Shown piece after piece: positions 18,717-28,039 of a stretch of DNA of 64,000 nt (position 1 is its first letter; every line of letters begins with the position of its first letter). The position numbers were made by a program, and so were the translations under genes. The stretch lies in NCBI GenBank assembly GCA_022606425.2, contig JAHDVF020000211.1, forward strand, positions 4,154,001-4,218,000. Direction: 5' to 3'. The notes beneath the pieces are model-generated. The model saw nothing but the letters and a program-made list of their open reading frames with translations, was not told where the DNA came from and did not search any database. The DNA is from Lepidostoma basale. Lineage: Eukaryota; Arthropoda; Insecta; Trichoptera; Lepidostomatidae.

Positions 18717-19282
18717 GTGTTAAAATATTTTGACCATGCATCCCCTTTCCTTCTCCCTTGTCTACACACACCACACGATTATTTCGCTGCTTCACACAAA
18801 ATTTCCTTAGAATGCTCCCAGGTATCGTCAACATCCAACAAACTTACATCACGCTCACTCAATCTTTCATTCGCTTTTCTTACGAAATTATCTCTCACGT
18901 CATTTTTTTGTAGTTTTTCAACTTTGGCTCGAGTTGGTGCGGCCACCGCTTTGCTTCTTCTGGTTCGACATCCCCGGAATAAGGTCAATTTTGCCACTAT
19001 TAAAAAGAGATCCGTTTCCAGTTCGGCTCCCCTGAAAACCCTCGTATCAACAGTATCCGCCCGCAATCTAGAGTCTACGATGACGTAATCTATAATATAA
19101 TAGACCTTTCGTTTCCTCTTTCCCAAGTATATTGATGGATTCTCTTATGATCGAAAAAGGAGTTCGACACAAAGAGACTCCATTCCATGCACACTCCAAG
19201 CAGTCTCCGTTCATTGTAATTTATTCTTCTATCTACAAACCTTCCCAGGCGATCCTCAATAAACCTTGAAAAGCTCATCATC
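18717..19282 (-). pseudogene. LINE-U APE-type endonuclease fragment
   Basis: Minus strand joins across two frames: RFIEDRLGRFVDRRINYNER, RLLGVCMEWSLFVSNSFFDH, KRIHQYTWERGNERSIIDYV, IVDSRLRADTVDTRVFRGAE, LETDLFLIVAKLTLF. This is the C-terminal half of an exonuclease-endonuclease-phosphatase domain as in RTE/CR1-type LINEs. The catalytic SDH-type motif reads ETDLF (His lost), so it would be inactive. Confidence 0.65.
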
Positions 19283-19547
19283 ATGGGCAAAGCAGAGGGA
19301 AGGCAACCACAAGGATGACAACCGTATCGCTGGTTCGATCAAATCAGTATAGCCTGGAGGCTGACAGGTGACAAAAGCGCATAGCATGCCATGGTCAATG
19401 GTTTATAGAATGGACACAACCCTCAATGAGGAATACGACTGAGGAGAAGAGATTTCCAACAGTAGAGTGAGTGAGTGAGTGCCCCAAACAGTGTCAAATG
19501 CCGTTCTCTGGACCATGGCAGGCGAAAAGCCAATTAGAGAACAAGTC
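19247..19547. repeat. left copy of a 301-bp perfect direct repeat flanking the RTE
   Basis: By eye, base-for-base identical to 22,581-22,881. It starts inside the LINE-U fragment, spans a LINE-I 3' end with (GAGT)n, and ends 66 bases into LINE-G (ending ...GAGAACAAGTC). The RTE tail begins at the next base. It is not part of the RTE itself. Confidence 0.9.
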
Positions 19548-22500
19548 TTCTTCTTCTTCTTCTTCCCTTTTTGTAGACTCAGGAGTCTGTTATTTCAGGC
19601 GGGTCCTCTTGAGATGCTGAACTCCAGCTTTCTTTCCACCGTTTCGGGGGTCTTCCTGGTCGGCGTTGTCCGTTTGGCGTTCCATGGAGAGCTATGTGTG
19701 GTATTCTATTTGAGCTCATCCTTTCTACGTGTTCATGCCAGTATCGCCGTCTTTGACGTCCCCATCTGACCACATCTTCGACCTCGCAGATTTCTCGGAT
19801 TGCTGTATTCCTAACTCGATCACGTAGGGTCTTGCCAGCTATAGCGCGGAGCGTTTTCATCTCGGTTGTCCTGAGCATGCTCTTTGTCTTGACAGTATCT
19901 GCCCTCGATTCAATGCCATATGTGAGGATTGGTCGCACACAGGTCTTGTAGATGCGTACCTTGCTGTCAGTCCTCATGTCCCTGTTTCTCCATATGACAT
20001 CTTTCAGGCAGCCTGCAACTGCTGCAGCCCTATCCACCTGTGACCTTACTTCTCTGGGGAGGTCATTAGAGCTGGTTACTTCGCTTCCGAGATATCTGAA
20101 TAGGTCCACCTGTTCGATTTCCTCCTGGCGTACGGAGACTTCGCATCTCAGTTGATTTCTTGCGAATGTCATACACTTCGTTTTTGGGGTGGATATGATC
20201 ATGTTATATTTTGAACAGGATTCATCAAACTTTGAGAGCATTGCTTGCAAGTCGCTTTGATTTTCGGCCACGATTGTGGCGTCGTCTGCATAGCAAAGCA
20301 TTCCAATTACTTCTTTACCCAGAGTGTACCCTAAATTGAGAGATGCAACCTCTGCAATGATGTTGTCCATGATGCAGTTAAAGAGAAATGGGCTTAAGCT
20401 GTCGCCTTGTCTGATGCCAAGGGATGTTTTTATGGCTTTAGTGAATTTCCCATTTGCTCTGATCCTTGTGTTGCCGTCTAGGTTGATCTCTCTTACCACA
20501 TTAACAAGTGATGGGGGCGCCAACCTCGTGGTCAAAGTATTCAGGAGGTCCTTCAGCTTGATTCTGTCAAACGCTTTTGTGAGGTCGATGTAACACAGGT
20601 ATGCTGGTTTATTATATTCCAATGCTTTTTCCTTTATCTGTCTGAGAGTAAATATTGCATCAGTGGTGGAGCGGTTCCTTCTGAATCCTTGCTGCTCTTC
20701 TCTGTTGGTGATGTGGGTTTCAAGTTTTTCTTTAATTATCATTGTAAATAATTTAAAGGTAGAGCACAACAGTGATATTCCTCGATAGTTCTCTGGGTTT
20801 GTCTTTTGTCCCTTTTTAAAGATGGGTACTGTAATGCTTGATCTCCAGTCTGCAGGTATAGTTGACGTGTCTAGTATTTTGTTAAACAGTTTAGAGAGTT
20901 CAGTCACTAGTCGGTTATCGGCGTACTTGAGCATTTCGTTGTGTATTTCGTCTGGTCCTGTTGATTTTCGGTTTTTTAGCTTTGCTATGGCTGCTTTGAC
21001 TTCAGCTTCGTCAACAGTTTCTGAGTCTGTGATATTTTGAGGTGGTGGTGGTATTTCCTCCGGGTCATTGTATAGGTTCTGGAAGTAATTTTCCCATTCC
21101 TCCGTTGTGATTTTACTCGTTTGTACATATTCGTTTATCGGTTTTTTCCTTTCCCTTAACATTTTCCAGACCTTCTTTTGGGCTCCATACAGATCAAACT
21201 CCATGTCTTTGGTGAATTTAGTCCAATATTCCTTCTTTATGCGTTTTATATCCGAGTTGATTCTGTTTCTGGTTAACACGTACGCCTGTCTCTCTTCATC
21301 AGATGGTGAACTTCTGTATTTTAGATAGCTTTTTCGTTTTTCTGCTGCTAGCTCTTTGATTTCTTGTGTGAACCAGGGTTTAGTTTTATTATGGGCATTA
21401 GTATTGATCTTTCTTTTCCCCAGTGCTTCCGATGATGCATCATGTATATTTTGTTTTACCTTTCTCCAAGCTGTTTCCACGTCATCTTCTTCACTTACAT
21501 GGTTATTGTTTATTTTTTCAGCAATTCTAGATTTAAATAATATTTTGGTGCTGTCATTTTCCAAGGACTCTATATTGTACTTCTCTACAAAGTTAGGTTT
21601 TCTTCTGTTTATTTTTGGTCTTTCCATTCTGATTTTCCCCAGTATGAGGTTATGATCCGTGCCAATATTAGCTGAGGTGAGTGCTCTTATGTCAATAATA
21701 TCGACTGGCTGGATCTGTCTATTTGTAATTATGAAGTCAATCATTGATTTATCCCCTCTAACATTCCTAAATGTATATTTGTGCTGTTCTTTATGGTTGA
21801 AAAATGTGTTATTTATTCTGAGTTCGTTTCTGGCGCAGAACTCTACAAGCATTTCCCCATTTTCGTTGCTAATGTCTTCGTTGAATCTCTGCATAATTCC
21901 GTTCAATACTGTGTTACCTATTCTAGCATTTAAATCTCCGAATATCACAGTTTTGTCCTTTTGAGGGATAGCATCTACTGTTTCCTGTAGTTTGTCATAA
22001 AAAGCTTCTGATTCTTCTCGTGGTTTTGTGATATCCGGTGCGTAGGTGCTGATAAAATGGAATATATTTTTCCCCAACCTCAGAGTAACTTTAAGCAATC
22101 TGTCATTAACATAGTCGATGTTCTCGATGGAGTTCTCATATTGCTCTTTAATAAGCATCCCAACCCCAGAGTGGGCTCTGTCTTTCTTATCCTTTCCGCT
22201 GTATATGAAGATATAGTTAGAGCACTTTAATGTTCCTTTGCCCTTCTTTTTGGTCTCAGACAATCCACATATGTCTATGTTGTGGTTGTTCAGCTCTGCC
22301 GTAATCTCCCAATCCCTGTTGTTCCATGAAGTAATGTTCCAGCATGAAATCCTTGTTATATTTCTGTGTTTCCATAATCGTTTTTTCCTTTTCCTTGCGT
22401 GGGTCATGTCCGTGATCAATCCGGTGTCCGAGGCTCTGTTGCCTGTTCTGTGAGCGTTGTAGGCTTTTTTACCCCAGGTAGGTTGCTAGCCTTGCCTGAG

Positions 22501-22580
22501 AACCCTCCTCCTTTGTCCGGGCTTGGGACCGGCAAGGCTTCCTGTAGTAGTAGGCACTGGCGGAGTTATTATTATTAGTT
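19548..22580 (-). mobile_element. full-length RTE/BovB-like non-LTR retrotransposon
   Basis: About 3.03 kb lying exactly between two 301-bp direct repeats. On the minus strand it has a 5' region of ~170 bases (22,580-22,408), one long ORF, a very short 3' UTR and a (GAA)n tail (19,548-19,562). Small size, a single ORF with APE endonuclease plus RT, and a microsatellite tail fit the RTE clade. The intact frame and identical flanks mark a recent insertion. The same family gave the 472-625 fragment. Confidence 0.85.
19579..22407 (-). CDS. RTE polyprotein: APE endonuclease + reverse transcriptase, intact
   Basis: 942 codons from ATG at 22,407 (MTHARKRKK...) to the stop after PPEITDS; the open frame extends a little upstream without an ATG. 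Residue numbers here count from four codons upstream. The endonuclease occupies about 20-262: ISCWNITSWN, catalytic Glu in SETKKKG (~55), GDLNARIG (~161-168), SMIDFIITN and GTDHNL (Asp254-His255). RT is at about 475-790: GPDEIHNEML, PIFKKGQKTNPENYRGISLL, motif A YIDLTKAFD (Asp612), SLGIRQGDSLSPFLFN, motif C YADD (710-713). The C-terminal domain (820-946) has YGIESRADT, EVEDVVRWGR, HVERM and GRPPKRW. All catalytic residues are present with no stop. It nicks target DNA and reverse-transcribes its own RNA (target-primed). It is likely still competent or only recently silent. Confidence 0.92.
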   Translation of the reverse strand: MTHARKRKKRLWKHRNITRISCWNITSWNNRDWEITAELNNHNIDICGLSETKKKGKGTLKCSNYIFIYSGKDKKDRAHSGVGMLIKEQYENSIENIDYVNDRLLKVTLRLGKNIFHFISTYAPDITKPREESEAFYDKLQETVDAIPQKDKTVIFGDLNARIGNTVLNGIMQRFNEDISNENGEMLVEFCARNELRINNTFFNHKEQHKYTFRNVRGDKSMIDFIITNRQIQPVDIIDIRALTSANIGTDHNLILGKIRMERPKINRRKPNFVEKYNIESLENDSTKILFKSRIAEKINNNHVSEEDDVETAWRKVKQNIHDASSEALGKRKINTNAHNKTKPWFTQEIKELAAEKRKSYLKYRSSPSDEERQAYVLTRNRINSDIKRIKKEYWTKFTKDMEFDLYGAQKKVWKMLRERKKPINEYVQTSKITTEEWENYFQNLYNDPEEIPPPPQNITDSETVDEAEVKAAIAKLKNRKSTGPDEIHNEMLKYADNRLVTELSKLFNKILDTSTIPADWRSSITVPIFKKGQKTNPENYRGISLLCSTFKLFTMIIKEKLETHITNREEQQGFRRNRSTTDAIFTLRQIKEKALEYNKPAYLCYIDLTKAFDRIKLKDLLNTLTTRLAPPSLVNVVREINLDGNTRIRANGKFTKAIKTSLGIRQGDSLSPFLFNCIMDNIIAEVASLNLGYTLGKEVIGMLCYADDATIVAENQSDLQAMLSKFDESCSKYNMIISTPKTKCMTFARNQLRCEVSVRQEEIEQVDLFRYLGSEVTSSNDLPREVRSQVDRAAAVAGCLKDVIWRNRDMRTDSKVRIYKTCVRPILTYGIESRADTVKTKSMLRTTEMKTLRAIAGKTLRDRVRNTAIREICEVEDVVRWGRQRRRYWHEHVERMSSNRIPHIALHGTPNGQRRPGRPPKRWKESWSSASQEDPPEITDS

Positions 22581-22881
22581 AGGCGATCCTCAATAAACCT
22601 TGAAAAGCTCATCATCATGGGCAAAGCAGAGGGAAGGCAACCACAAGGATGACAACCGTATCGCTGGTTCGATCAAATCAGTATAGCCTGGAGGCTGACA
22701 GGTGACAAAAGCGCATAGCATGCCATGGTCAATGGTTTATAGAATGGACACAACCCTCAATGAGGAATACGACTGAGGAGAAGAGATTTCCAACAGTAGA
22801 GTGAGTGAGTGAGTGCCCCAAACAGTGTCAAATGCCGTTCTCTGGACCATGGCAGGCGAAAAGCCAATTAGAGAACAAGTC
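22581..22881. repeat. right copy of the 301-bp perfect direct repeat
   Basis: Identical to 19,247-19,547. Beyond 22,881 LINE-G continues naturally (CGCTAGACGCAAATGGCAG), so the right copy joins the original downstream target and the left copy the original upstream target. This is the pattern of a very long target-site duplication. Confidence 0.9.
22617..22815 (+). pseudogene. LINE-I 3' end with (GAGT)n tail
   Basis: Plus strand reads MGKAEGRQP, RWFDQISIAWRLTGDKS, HAMVNGL and related codons with stops, ending in a GAGTGAGTGAGTG run. The GRQP...RWFDQI...HAMV layout is a LINE C-terminal domain. The same sequence lies at 19,283-19,481 in the left repeat. Confidence 0.6.
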
Positions 22882-23152
22882 GCTAGACGCAAATGGCAGT
22901 GGATCGGTCACACTCTGAGACGGAACCCAGCCTGCATCGCTCAGGGTGTACTAGACTGGTCCCCTATGGGGGAAAAGAGAAAGCGAGGCAGACCTAAAGC
23001 CACCAGCTGGAGAAGAACCCTGCAGGACGAGGTTAAGGCAGCAGGCCTCACTTGAAATGATGTTAGGCATCAGGCATGCGATAGAGTCGGGTGGAGAAAA
23101 TTCCTTGAGGCCCTATGCACCACGGAGGTGTGACAGGACAAAAAGAAGAAGA
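22816..23152 (+). pseudogene. LINE-G C-terminal domain with (GAA)n tail, copy 1
   Basis: PQTVSNAVLWTMAGEKPIRE, QVARRKWQWIGHTLRRNPAC, VLDWSPMGEKRKRGRPKAT, SWRRTLQDEVKAAGLT-stop, then VRHQACDRVGW...FLEALCTTEV in another frame and AAGAAGAAGAAGAAG. The 5' end falls at the codons for (W)PQTVSN, close to where the copies at 36.8 and 42.2 kb also begin. Confidence 0.75.
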
Positions 23153-23366
23153 AGAAGAGTGAGAATGAGTGAAATGAAGACAAAAGCTTAACAGTTAACG
23201 CTGATTGACGCTCGAAAAAATGGTTTAACAGACTCCATCGACCCAAAATCTTGTCCCGAGTCTGATACACTTTCAATTAGCATAGACGCGTGGAACCGCG
23301 ACCCGCGGGGCGATCAGATTCTTATAGGAGCGAGCATCATCCAGATTAATGGTTGAGTAATTACAG

Positions 23367-23495
23367 AGTATGGCGGAAAGAGCGGGAAAGGTCGTGTGAC
23401 GTGTCAAATTGGACTATTCTTGGCCATTGTTCAGGCCGTTCCCGTCCGGCATGTTCTCACGTTGTGGAGGCATTGTGGAACCGACGAAAACTCAG
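23367..23495 (+). other. possible internal exon, unidentified
   Basis: Acceptor-like ATTACAG (ends 23,366) and donor-like CTCAG/GTAAAT (after 23,495) enclose an open frame: YGGKSGKGRVTCQIGLFLAI, VQAVPVRHVLTLWRHCGTDE, NSG. It has above-average GC and is not repeated in the window. No known family; chance is quite possible. Confidence 0.2.
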
Positions 23496-23623
23496 GTAAA
23501 TCTCGATCTAACCGTATATGGCGGCCTGGACAGGCGGCTAATTTACCGGCCTTAATAATTGTTATTATTGCAGTGCAATTAGGCGACCAAGTCCGCAACT
23601 CGTCTACTGCTTAACTAGTCTAA

Positions 23624-24154
23624 CTAAAAAACAAACTAACCATCACGCCGTCTCCCCGAAAGGGTAGCCAGAAAGAATGGACTGTCACACTATTACTGAT
23701 GCGGCACTCCATCCTTCTCTTTTCGCTCCGCGGGAGACGCGGTGTGATGGGTTGCGAACCTCATCGCCACCAATAGGCATCTCCCGCGCACACTTCGATC
23801 GTCCAAAACCCACAAAATAAATCTAAAACAAATTATATAAAATACAATGATATAAAATAAAATAACAAAAAAAAATAATTTAACACAAAATGTTCTTTTT
23901 AGATGGTGCACATATTGTCTATTTAATTTGTGTTCCACGATTCCACCGTTTTTTTAATTTAGTTTATAATGTAATAACACATAATGGTTTTTTTCCATGT
24001 TGCACATGTTGACATGGACGATCCGGAATTTTGTGTTTATTTAATTTATGTTACACGTACCCACCGTTTTTTTAAATTAGCTGTAATTAGGCACTTAACC
24101 AGCAAGAACTTTAAAATAATATTGAAGAAGTTATTCAAATTGTCATTGGAACAA
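23624..24154 (-). mobile_element. non-autonomous retroelement E with LINE-A-like 3' end
   Basis: Minus strand: TTGTTCCAATGACAATTTG, A+T-rich body, then GACGATCGAAGTGTGCGCGG, GAGGTTCGCAACCCATCACA, CGCGTCTCCCGCGG, and finally GACAGTCCATTCTTTCTG...GACGGCGTGATGGTTAGTT, which matches the LINE-A end. It is flanked by AACTAGTCTAA (23,613-23,623 and 24,155-24,165). No ORF. GGTTCGCAACC resembles a pol III B box, but no A box is clear. Confidence 0.75.
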
Positions 24155-24178
24155 AACTAGTCTAATCTAAATCTAGTC

Positions 24179-24236
24179 TAACTAACTAACTAACTAACCA
24201 TCACGAAAGGGTAGGCAGAGAGAATGGACTGTCTAA
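24179..24236 (-). pseudogene. LINE-A extreme 3' end
   Basis: Inverted (TAAC)n, then ~40 bases of the LINE-A 3' end with a small internal gap. It may equally be a tiny E copy, because the two share this end. Confidence 0.55.
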
Positions 24237-24287
24237 ATCTAAAATTCATTGAAGAGATAATTATTTATTTTTCATCGAAATATTAAT

Positions 24288-24470
24288 GTTTTTAAGATAA
24301 TCAAATGATTTTACTGAAATCTCTAGATGGAAGTTCATTGTAAATAATAATTAAATAAAACGATGTTTTTTTAACACTTCCACTCTTGTCTTTATATCGA
24401 CAGCGACTGGTTTCGCCAGACTCGCTGGCATCGTCAGACCAGTCTGTCGATGCCAACGAGATATATGCAA
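24288..24470 (-). ncRNA. hammerhead-ribozyme-like element, ACCGGT type
   Basis: Minus strand: TCGACAG, ACTGGT, core CTGACGA (24,437-24,431), T, helix II GCCAG-CGAGT-CTGGC, GAAA (24,414-24,411), ACCAGT (palindrome with one change), C, G, then CTGTCGA, which pairs with the leading TCGACAG as helix I. Core bases are all present. It carries the same leader (AATCAAATGATTTTACTGAA) as the 7.0 kb copy. Confidence 0.6.
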
Positions 24471-24895
24471 ATATTTAGCCATCTTTTAATATGAAATTAC
24501 TAATCTTGATTCAAGATTTACATACATGACTAAACGAAATCTCAATGCATCTGTGACCATACTAACTAAGATAACATTAATAACCCTTCATTTGCATGGT
24601 AAAACATTTCAATTTGATATTTGATTGATTTAATAACCTGTTTCGATTATTGTCAGTTTATTAGACACATTTTGAATTTAAATAAAAAACGTATTTTGAA
24701 ATAAATAAATCAAACTACATTGCCATGTATCGTGTTCATTTATTTTTTGTGTAATTATAAAATATTATAAAATTTAGCATTCTACTAAATTTAATACAAA
24801 CACGATAAACATATTGGTAAAAAATACCGATATAAGTAGTAATTAACGATGTATATATATTTTAAATATTTTCCACTTATTACATTTTGCAACAG
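24471..24895. other. no identifiable feature
   Basis: A+T-rich, no matched repeat, no convincing frame. Confidence 0.4.
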
Positions 24896-25510
24896 ATAAC
24901 TAACTAACTAACCATCACGCCGTTTCCCCGGAGGGGTAGACAGAGAGGATGGATCGCCACATTGTTCTATCCTGGCATAATTCTTGCACCTCTGCTACAT
25001 TCACACATCGTGACATGCACGCTCGTCAATTGTTCCTACTTCGAACGTGGCCGCCTTTCAGTAATTGATTAATTTGGTCATGCCATGTCTTCCTTGGCCT
25101 TCTTCGACTTCTTTTCCCATGCACACTAATTGTATGTATCTTTTTAACCATTCTTCTCTCATCTATTCGTTCCATATGTCCAAACCATCTTATTGACCCT
25201 TTTTTAATTTTATTTATCACGCATTCATCCGCCTCACATTCCTTTCTTACTCATTAGATATTCTATCGTACATTGTTTTTTCGCATATTATTCTTAGTGA
25301 CCTCATTTCTACGGCATTTATCCTACTTTCATCCTTCTTCTGCCAACTCCAAGCTTCACTTCCATACATAATATTCGGGACTAGAACTCCATTGATATAT
25401 TTCTATTTGCGGTAATGACTTTGAATGCACCATTTATTTTGTTTCCGGCTCCAACCCTTCTTCCGACATCTTTCTCCATTCTTCCATCTCTTGTAAACGT
25501 GCTTCCCAGA
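24896..25510 (-). pseudogene. LINE-A copy 12, long but decayed
   Basis: Inverted (TAAC)n tail at left. The minus strand covers the C-terminal domain (for example KKGSIRWFGHMERIDERRMV) back to KVITANRNI- and RRVGAGNKINGA-type codons and an unclear 5' end near TSLQEMEEW. It groups with the 46.4 kb copy rather than copy 1. Confidence 0.7.
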
Positions 25511-25530
25511 TAAACAAATAACAAAAAATA

Positions 25531-25765
25531 TTATTCTTCCTTTTTCAGAACTTTGGTATGTTCCTGTAGTCAGGCTGGCCTCTCTTGACTTCCAGCTATC
25601 TCTTTGGTGGTCTTCCGGGGGGACGATAGCCATCAGGAATCTGATGCACCATAACGTGTGGGATTCTGGAGGGATCCATCCTCTGCACGTGCACATTCCA
25701 GTGTCTTCTGCGTTGTCTGCTCCATCTTACAAAATCTTCCACCTTACAGATTTCGCGGATGGCCT
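25531..25765 (-). pseudogene. RTE-like LINE C-terminal fragment
   Basis: Minus strand reads AIREICKVEDFVRWSRQRRR, HWNVHVQRMDPSRIPHVMVH, IPDGYRPPGRPPKR and a KSREASLTTGTY-like end, with an A-rich tail at left. One frame change. Confidence 0.65.
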
Positions 25766-26097
25766 AATAAGATATGAATTTCATTAAAATTATAAAATAT
25801 TATTATTATTAAAATTAAGCAACGAAGGGTTAATAAGGAATGCATAGAAATGGTTTTACTATCTTGGAAGATGCTTGACCTTTAGTTCAGGATTGAGGTC
25901 AAAGCGGGATTTTTTTGCAAAAATGCAGTTATATTTAACTATTAAAGAGTTTTCGCTCGAAATGTCGAATACATAATAATAATATATGCGAGTTATGGTA
26001 TCCAAGAGAAAGTTGTTATGGTATACGCTTTTTAGGCTTAATGTGACCAATATGCATAGAAAATACATATTTAATTTATTCAGAAATAGAAACATAA
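25766..26097. other. no identifiable feature
   Basis: A+T-rich, unmatched. Confidence 0.4.
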
Positions 26098-26232
26098 CTA
26101 ACTAAACATCCTGCTGTTTCCCTGAAGTGGTAGGCAGAGAGGATGGACCGCCATATTTTTTATTACTTTCATAAATTGACACATCGTGATATACACGTCG
26201 ATTGTTGCTACTTCGAACATGGCCGCCTTAAG
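26098..26232 (-). pseudogene. LINE-A copy 13, 3' end
   Basis: Inverted tail TAACTAACTAAAC, then codons of the last ~45 residues with small deletions, stopping at the KAAMFEVATID region (plus: GAACATGGCCGCCTT). Confidence 0.6.
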
Positions 26233-26490
26233 GCAAGGACCAAAATAGTGATTTTATTTTGAAAATTAAATTCTTTTGTTGAAATTATATACACAGTACT
26301 TAAACGAAAGCCCTTTTTATAATTTTTGTGAAATCACGAAAATTATAAAGAAATGGAAACAACGACAACAAATATATTGATTAAATTTTTTTTATTTTTT
26401 TATTTCCATTTTATATCTCATTCGTCAAATTGTTACAAATATATACTTAATTTTTTTTAATTATTCCATTTCATAAGGTAAAACAACCTT

Positions 26491-26666
26491 GACAACCTTC
26501 GTGGCAGAGTAGCAAGATTTATGATTGCCACACCGAAGGTCCCGGGTTCGATTCCCGGCGATAGCCGTGTGATTGCTACACTGCCTTTGGTCTGATGAAG
26601 AAATCACGTGACAGTAAAATTACGATATATTTGCCACCGACCACGTGTCAGGGCATCAATTTATAT
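26491..26666 (+). mobile_element. SINE B, first of a tandem pair
   Basis: Head GACAACCTTCGTGGCAGAG, B box GGTTCGATTCC, body to CATCAATTTATA, truncated before the GTTGTATACAA end. It is followed two bases later by another copy in the same direction. Confidence 0.75.
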
Positions 26667-26668
26667 TT

Positions 26669-26885
26669 GACGACCTTCGTGTCAGAGTGGTAAGAACTCT
26701 GACTGCCATACCGAAAGTCCCTGGTTCGATTCCCCGCGATGACCGTGTGATTGTCACACTGTATTTGGTCTGGTGCAGATTTCACGTGACAATAAAATGG
26801 CGATAGATTAGCTTCCTATCACTTGTCATAAGAAATTGCATACAGTAATAGGGTCCAAACGACCTATTGTATACAAATAAAAAAT
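26669..26885 (+). mobile_element. SINE B, second of a tandem pair
   Basis: Head GACGACCTTCGTGTCAGAG, B box GGTTCGATTCC, body, the GGGTCCAAACGACC block and CTATTGTATACAA, then an A-rich tail. Complete apart from small changes. Confidence 0.8.
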
Positions 26886-27244
26886 CTAAAACAATATGCA
26901 TTAATTAAGACAATCTACGAGTATTAACAAAAAGGAATAAATTTGTTTTTAATTATAATTAAAACTATATGTTTATTCACATATATAAACAACTTTCGCG
27001 ATAAGATTTTGAGCCTGAACAGCAACAATTTCTTGTTTTTTTCATCATACATAAATTATTTTTTAATGCGTTTTTAAATTAATTAGCGTTTAAAAGCTAC
27101 GCGTCTTGACATGCGATCGGCGATTTAATAACGTTCGATAAGTTATGTGTGTGAGTCTTAATTATTATCGGTTTTTCAAAAGATACATTAATTTTAACAT
27201 TTTCTGATGGATACACTAGTTATGTAAAAACGGTTCATTGTATA
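26886..27244. other. no identifiable feature
   Basis: A+T-rich, unmatched. A CpG-containing patch (TACGCGTCTTGACATGCGATCGG) near 27,100 is unexplained. Confidence 0.4.
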
Positions 27245-27884
27245 AACCATTTAAACATTGTGAACGAAGAGAAATTGGAACGGGTGAGGGAATTTGTGTA
27301 TTTAGGTAGCATGTTCACAGCAGATGGCCGAACGGATAGTGACGTCGAAAGAAGAGTTGATACGGGTAACAATGTGAATAGAGCTTTAAGAATGGTTATT
27401 GGTAACAAGAATTTATCAATGAAAGCGAAAACGGCCGTTCACTAAGGAGTTCTGATCCCATCCCTAATCTATGGAAGCGAAGCATGGAACTGGCAGAAGA
27501 AGGATGAAAGCATAATAAATGCGGTAGAGATGAGGTCCCTAAGACGTATGTGTGGTAAAACGATATACGACAGAATCTCAAATGCTGATATAAGAAAGGA
27601 ATGTAGATAGTATGAAGTAGTATTATGAACAAAATTATGAAAGGATCGCTGCGATGGTTTGGACATATGTTATACGTTAATGATGTAAATGGAGTACGAA
27701 GTCGAGGCAGACCGAGAAAAACATGGCATGACCAAATTAATAAAAATTTGAAGGTGGTCATGTTAGGAGGCGGAGGAATCGACGTGCGTGTATGACTCGT
27801 TGTATGAATGTGGAGGAATCTAGAGAGGTTTGCCAGGATAGAGTAGTGTGGCGGTTCATTCTCTCTACCTACCCCTGCGGCTAT
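27245..27884 (+). pseudogene. LINE-A copy 14
   Basis: Reads NEEKLERVREFVYLGSMFTA, DGRTDSDVERRVDTGNNVNR, NLSMKAKTAVH-stop, SLIYGSEAWNWQKKDES, KGSLRWFGHM, RSRGRPRKTWHDQI, then SILST-stop-like codons. A stop replaces the N of HNG, and about 30 codons after FGHM are missing. The 3' tail is absent. It starts upstream of most copies, within the region after the RT palm. Confidence 0.75.
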
Positions 27885-28039
27885 TTTTCTAAGATATTAT
27901 AGCTTTTTCAGAGGGAGAATGATTGAAATTGTGAAAATTATATAAGGATAGAAAGAAAGGTCTTTTAAGATACGATTTTGAACCTGAACAGCGATAATAA
28001 ATGATTTTTTAATGCGTCTCGCAACGTCCATAGAAAGAC

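Noticed and set aside
18779..19126. host nuclease gene
   Set aside because: The frame is the second half of a LINE endonuclease domain, broken in two frames and lacking the catalytic His.
19247..22881. 301-bp direct repeats as LTRs of a retrovirus-like element
   Set aside because: The interior encodes an APE-endonuclease non-LTR protein, the repeats have no TG...CA ends, primer site or polypurine tract, and each repeat is a mosaic of older LINE fragments that continue outside.
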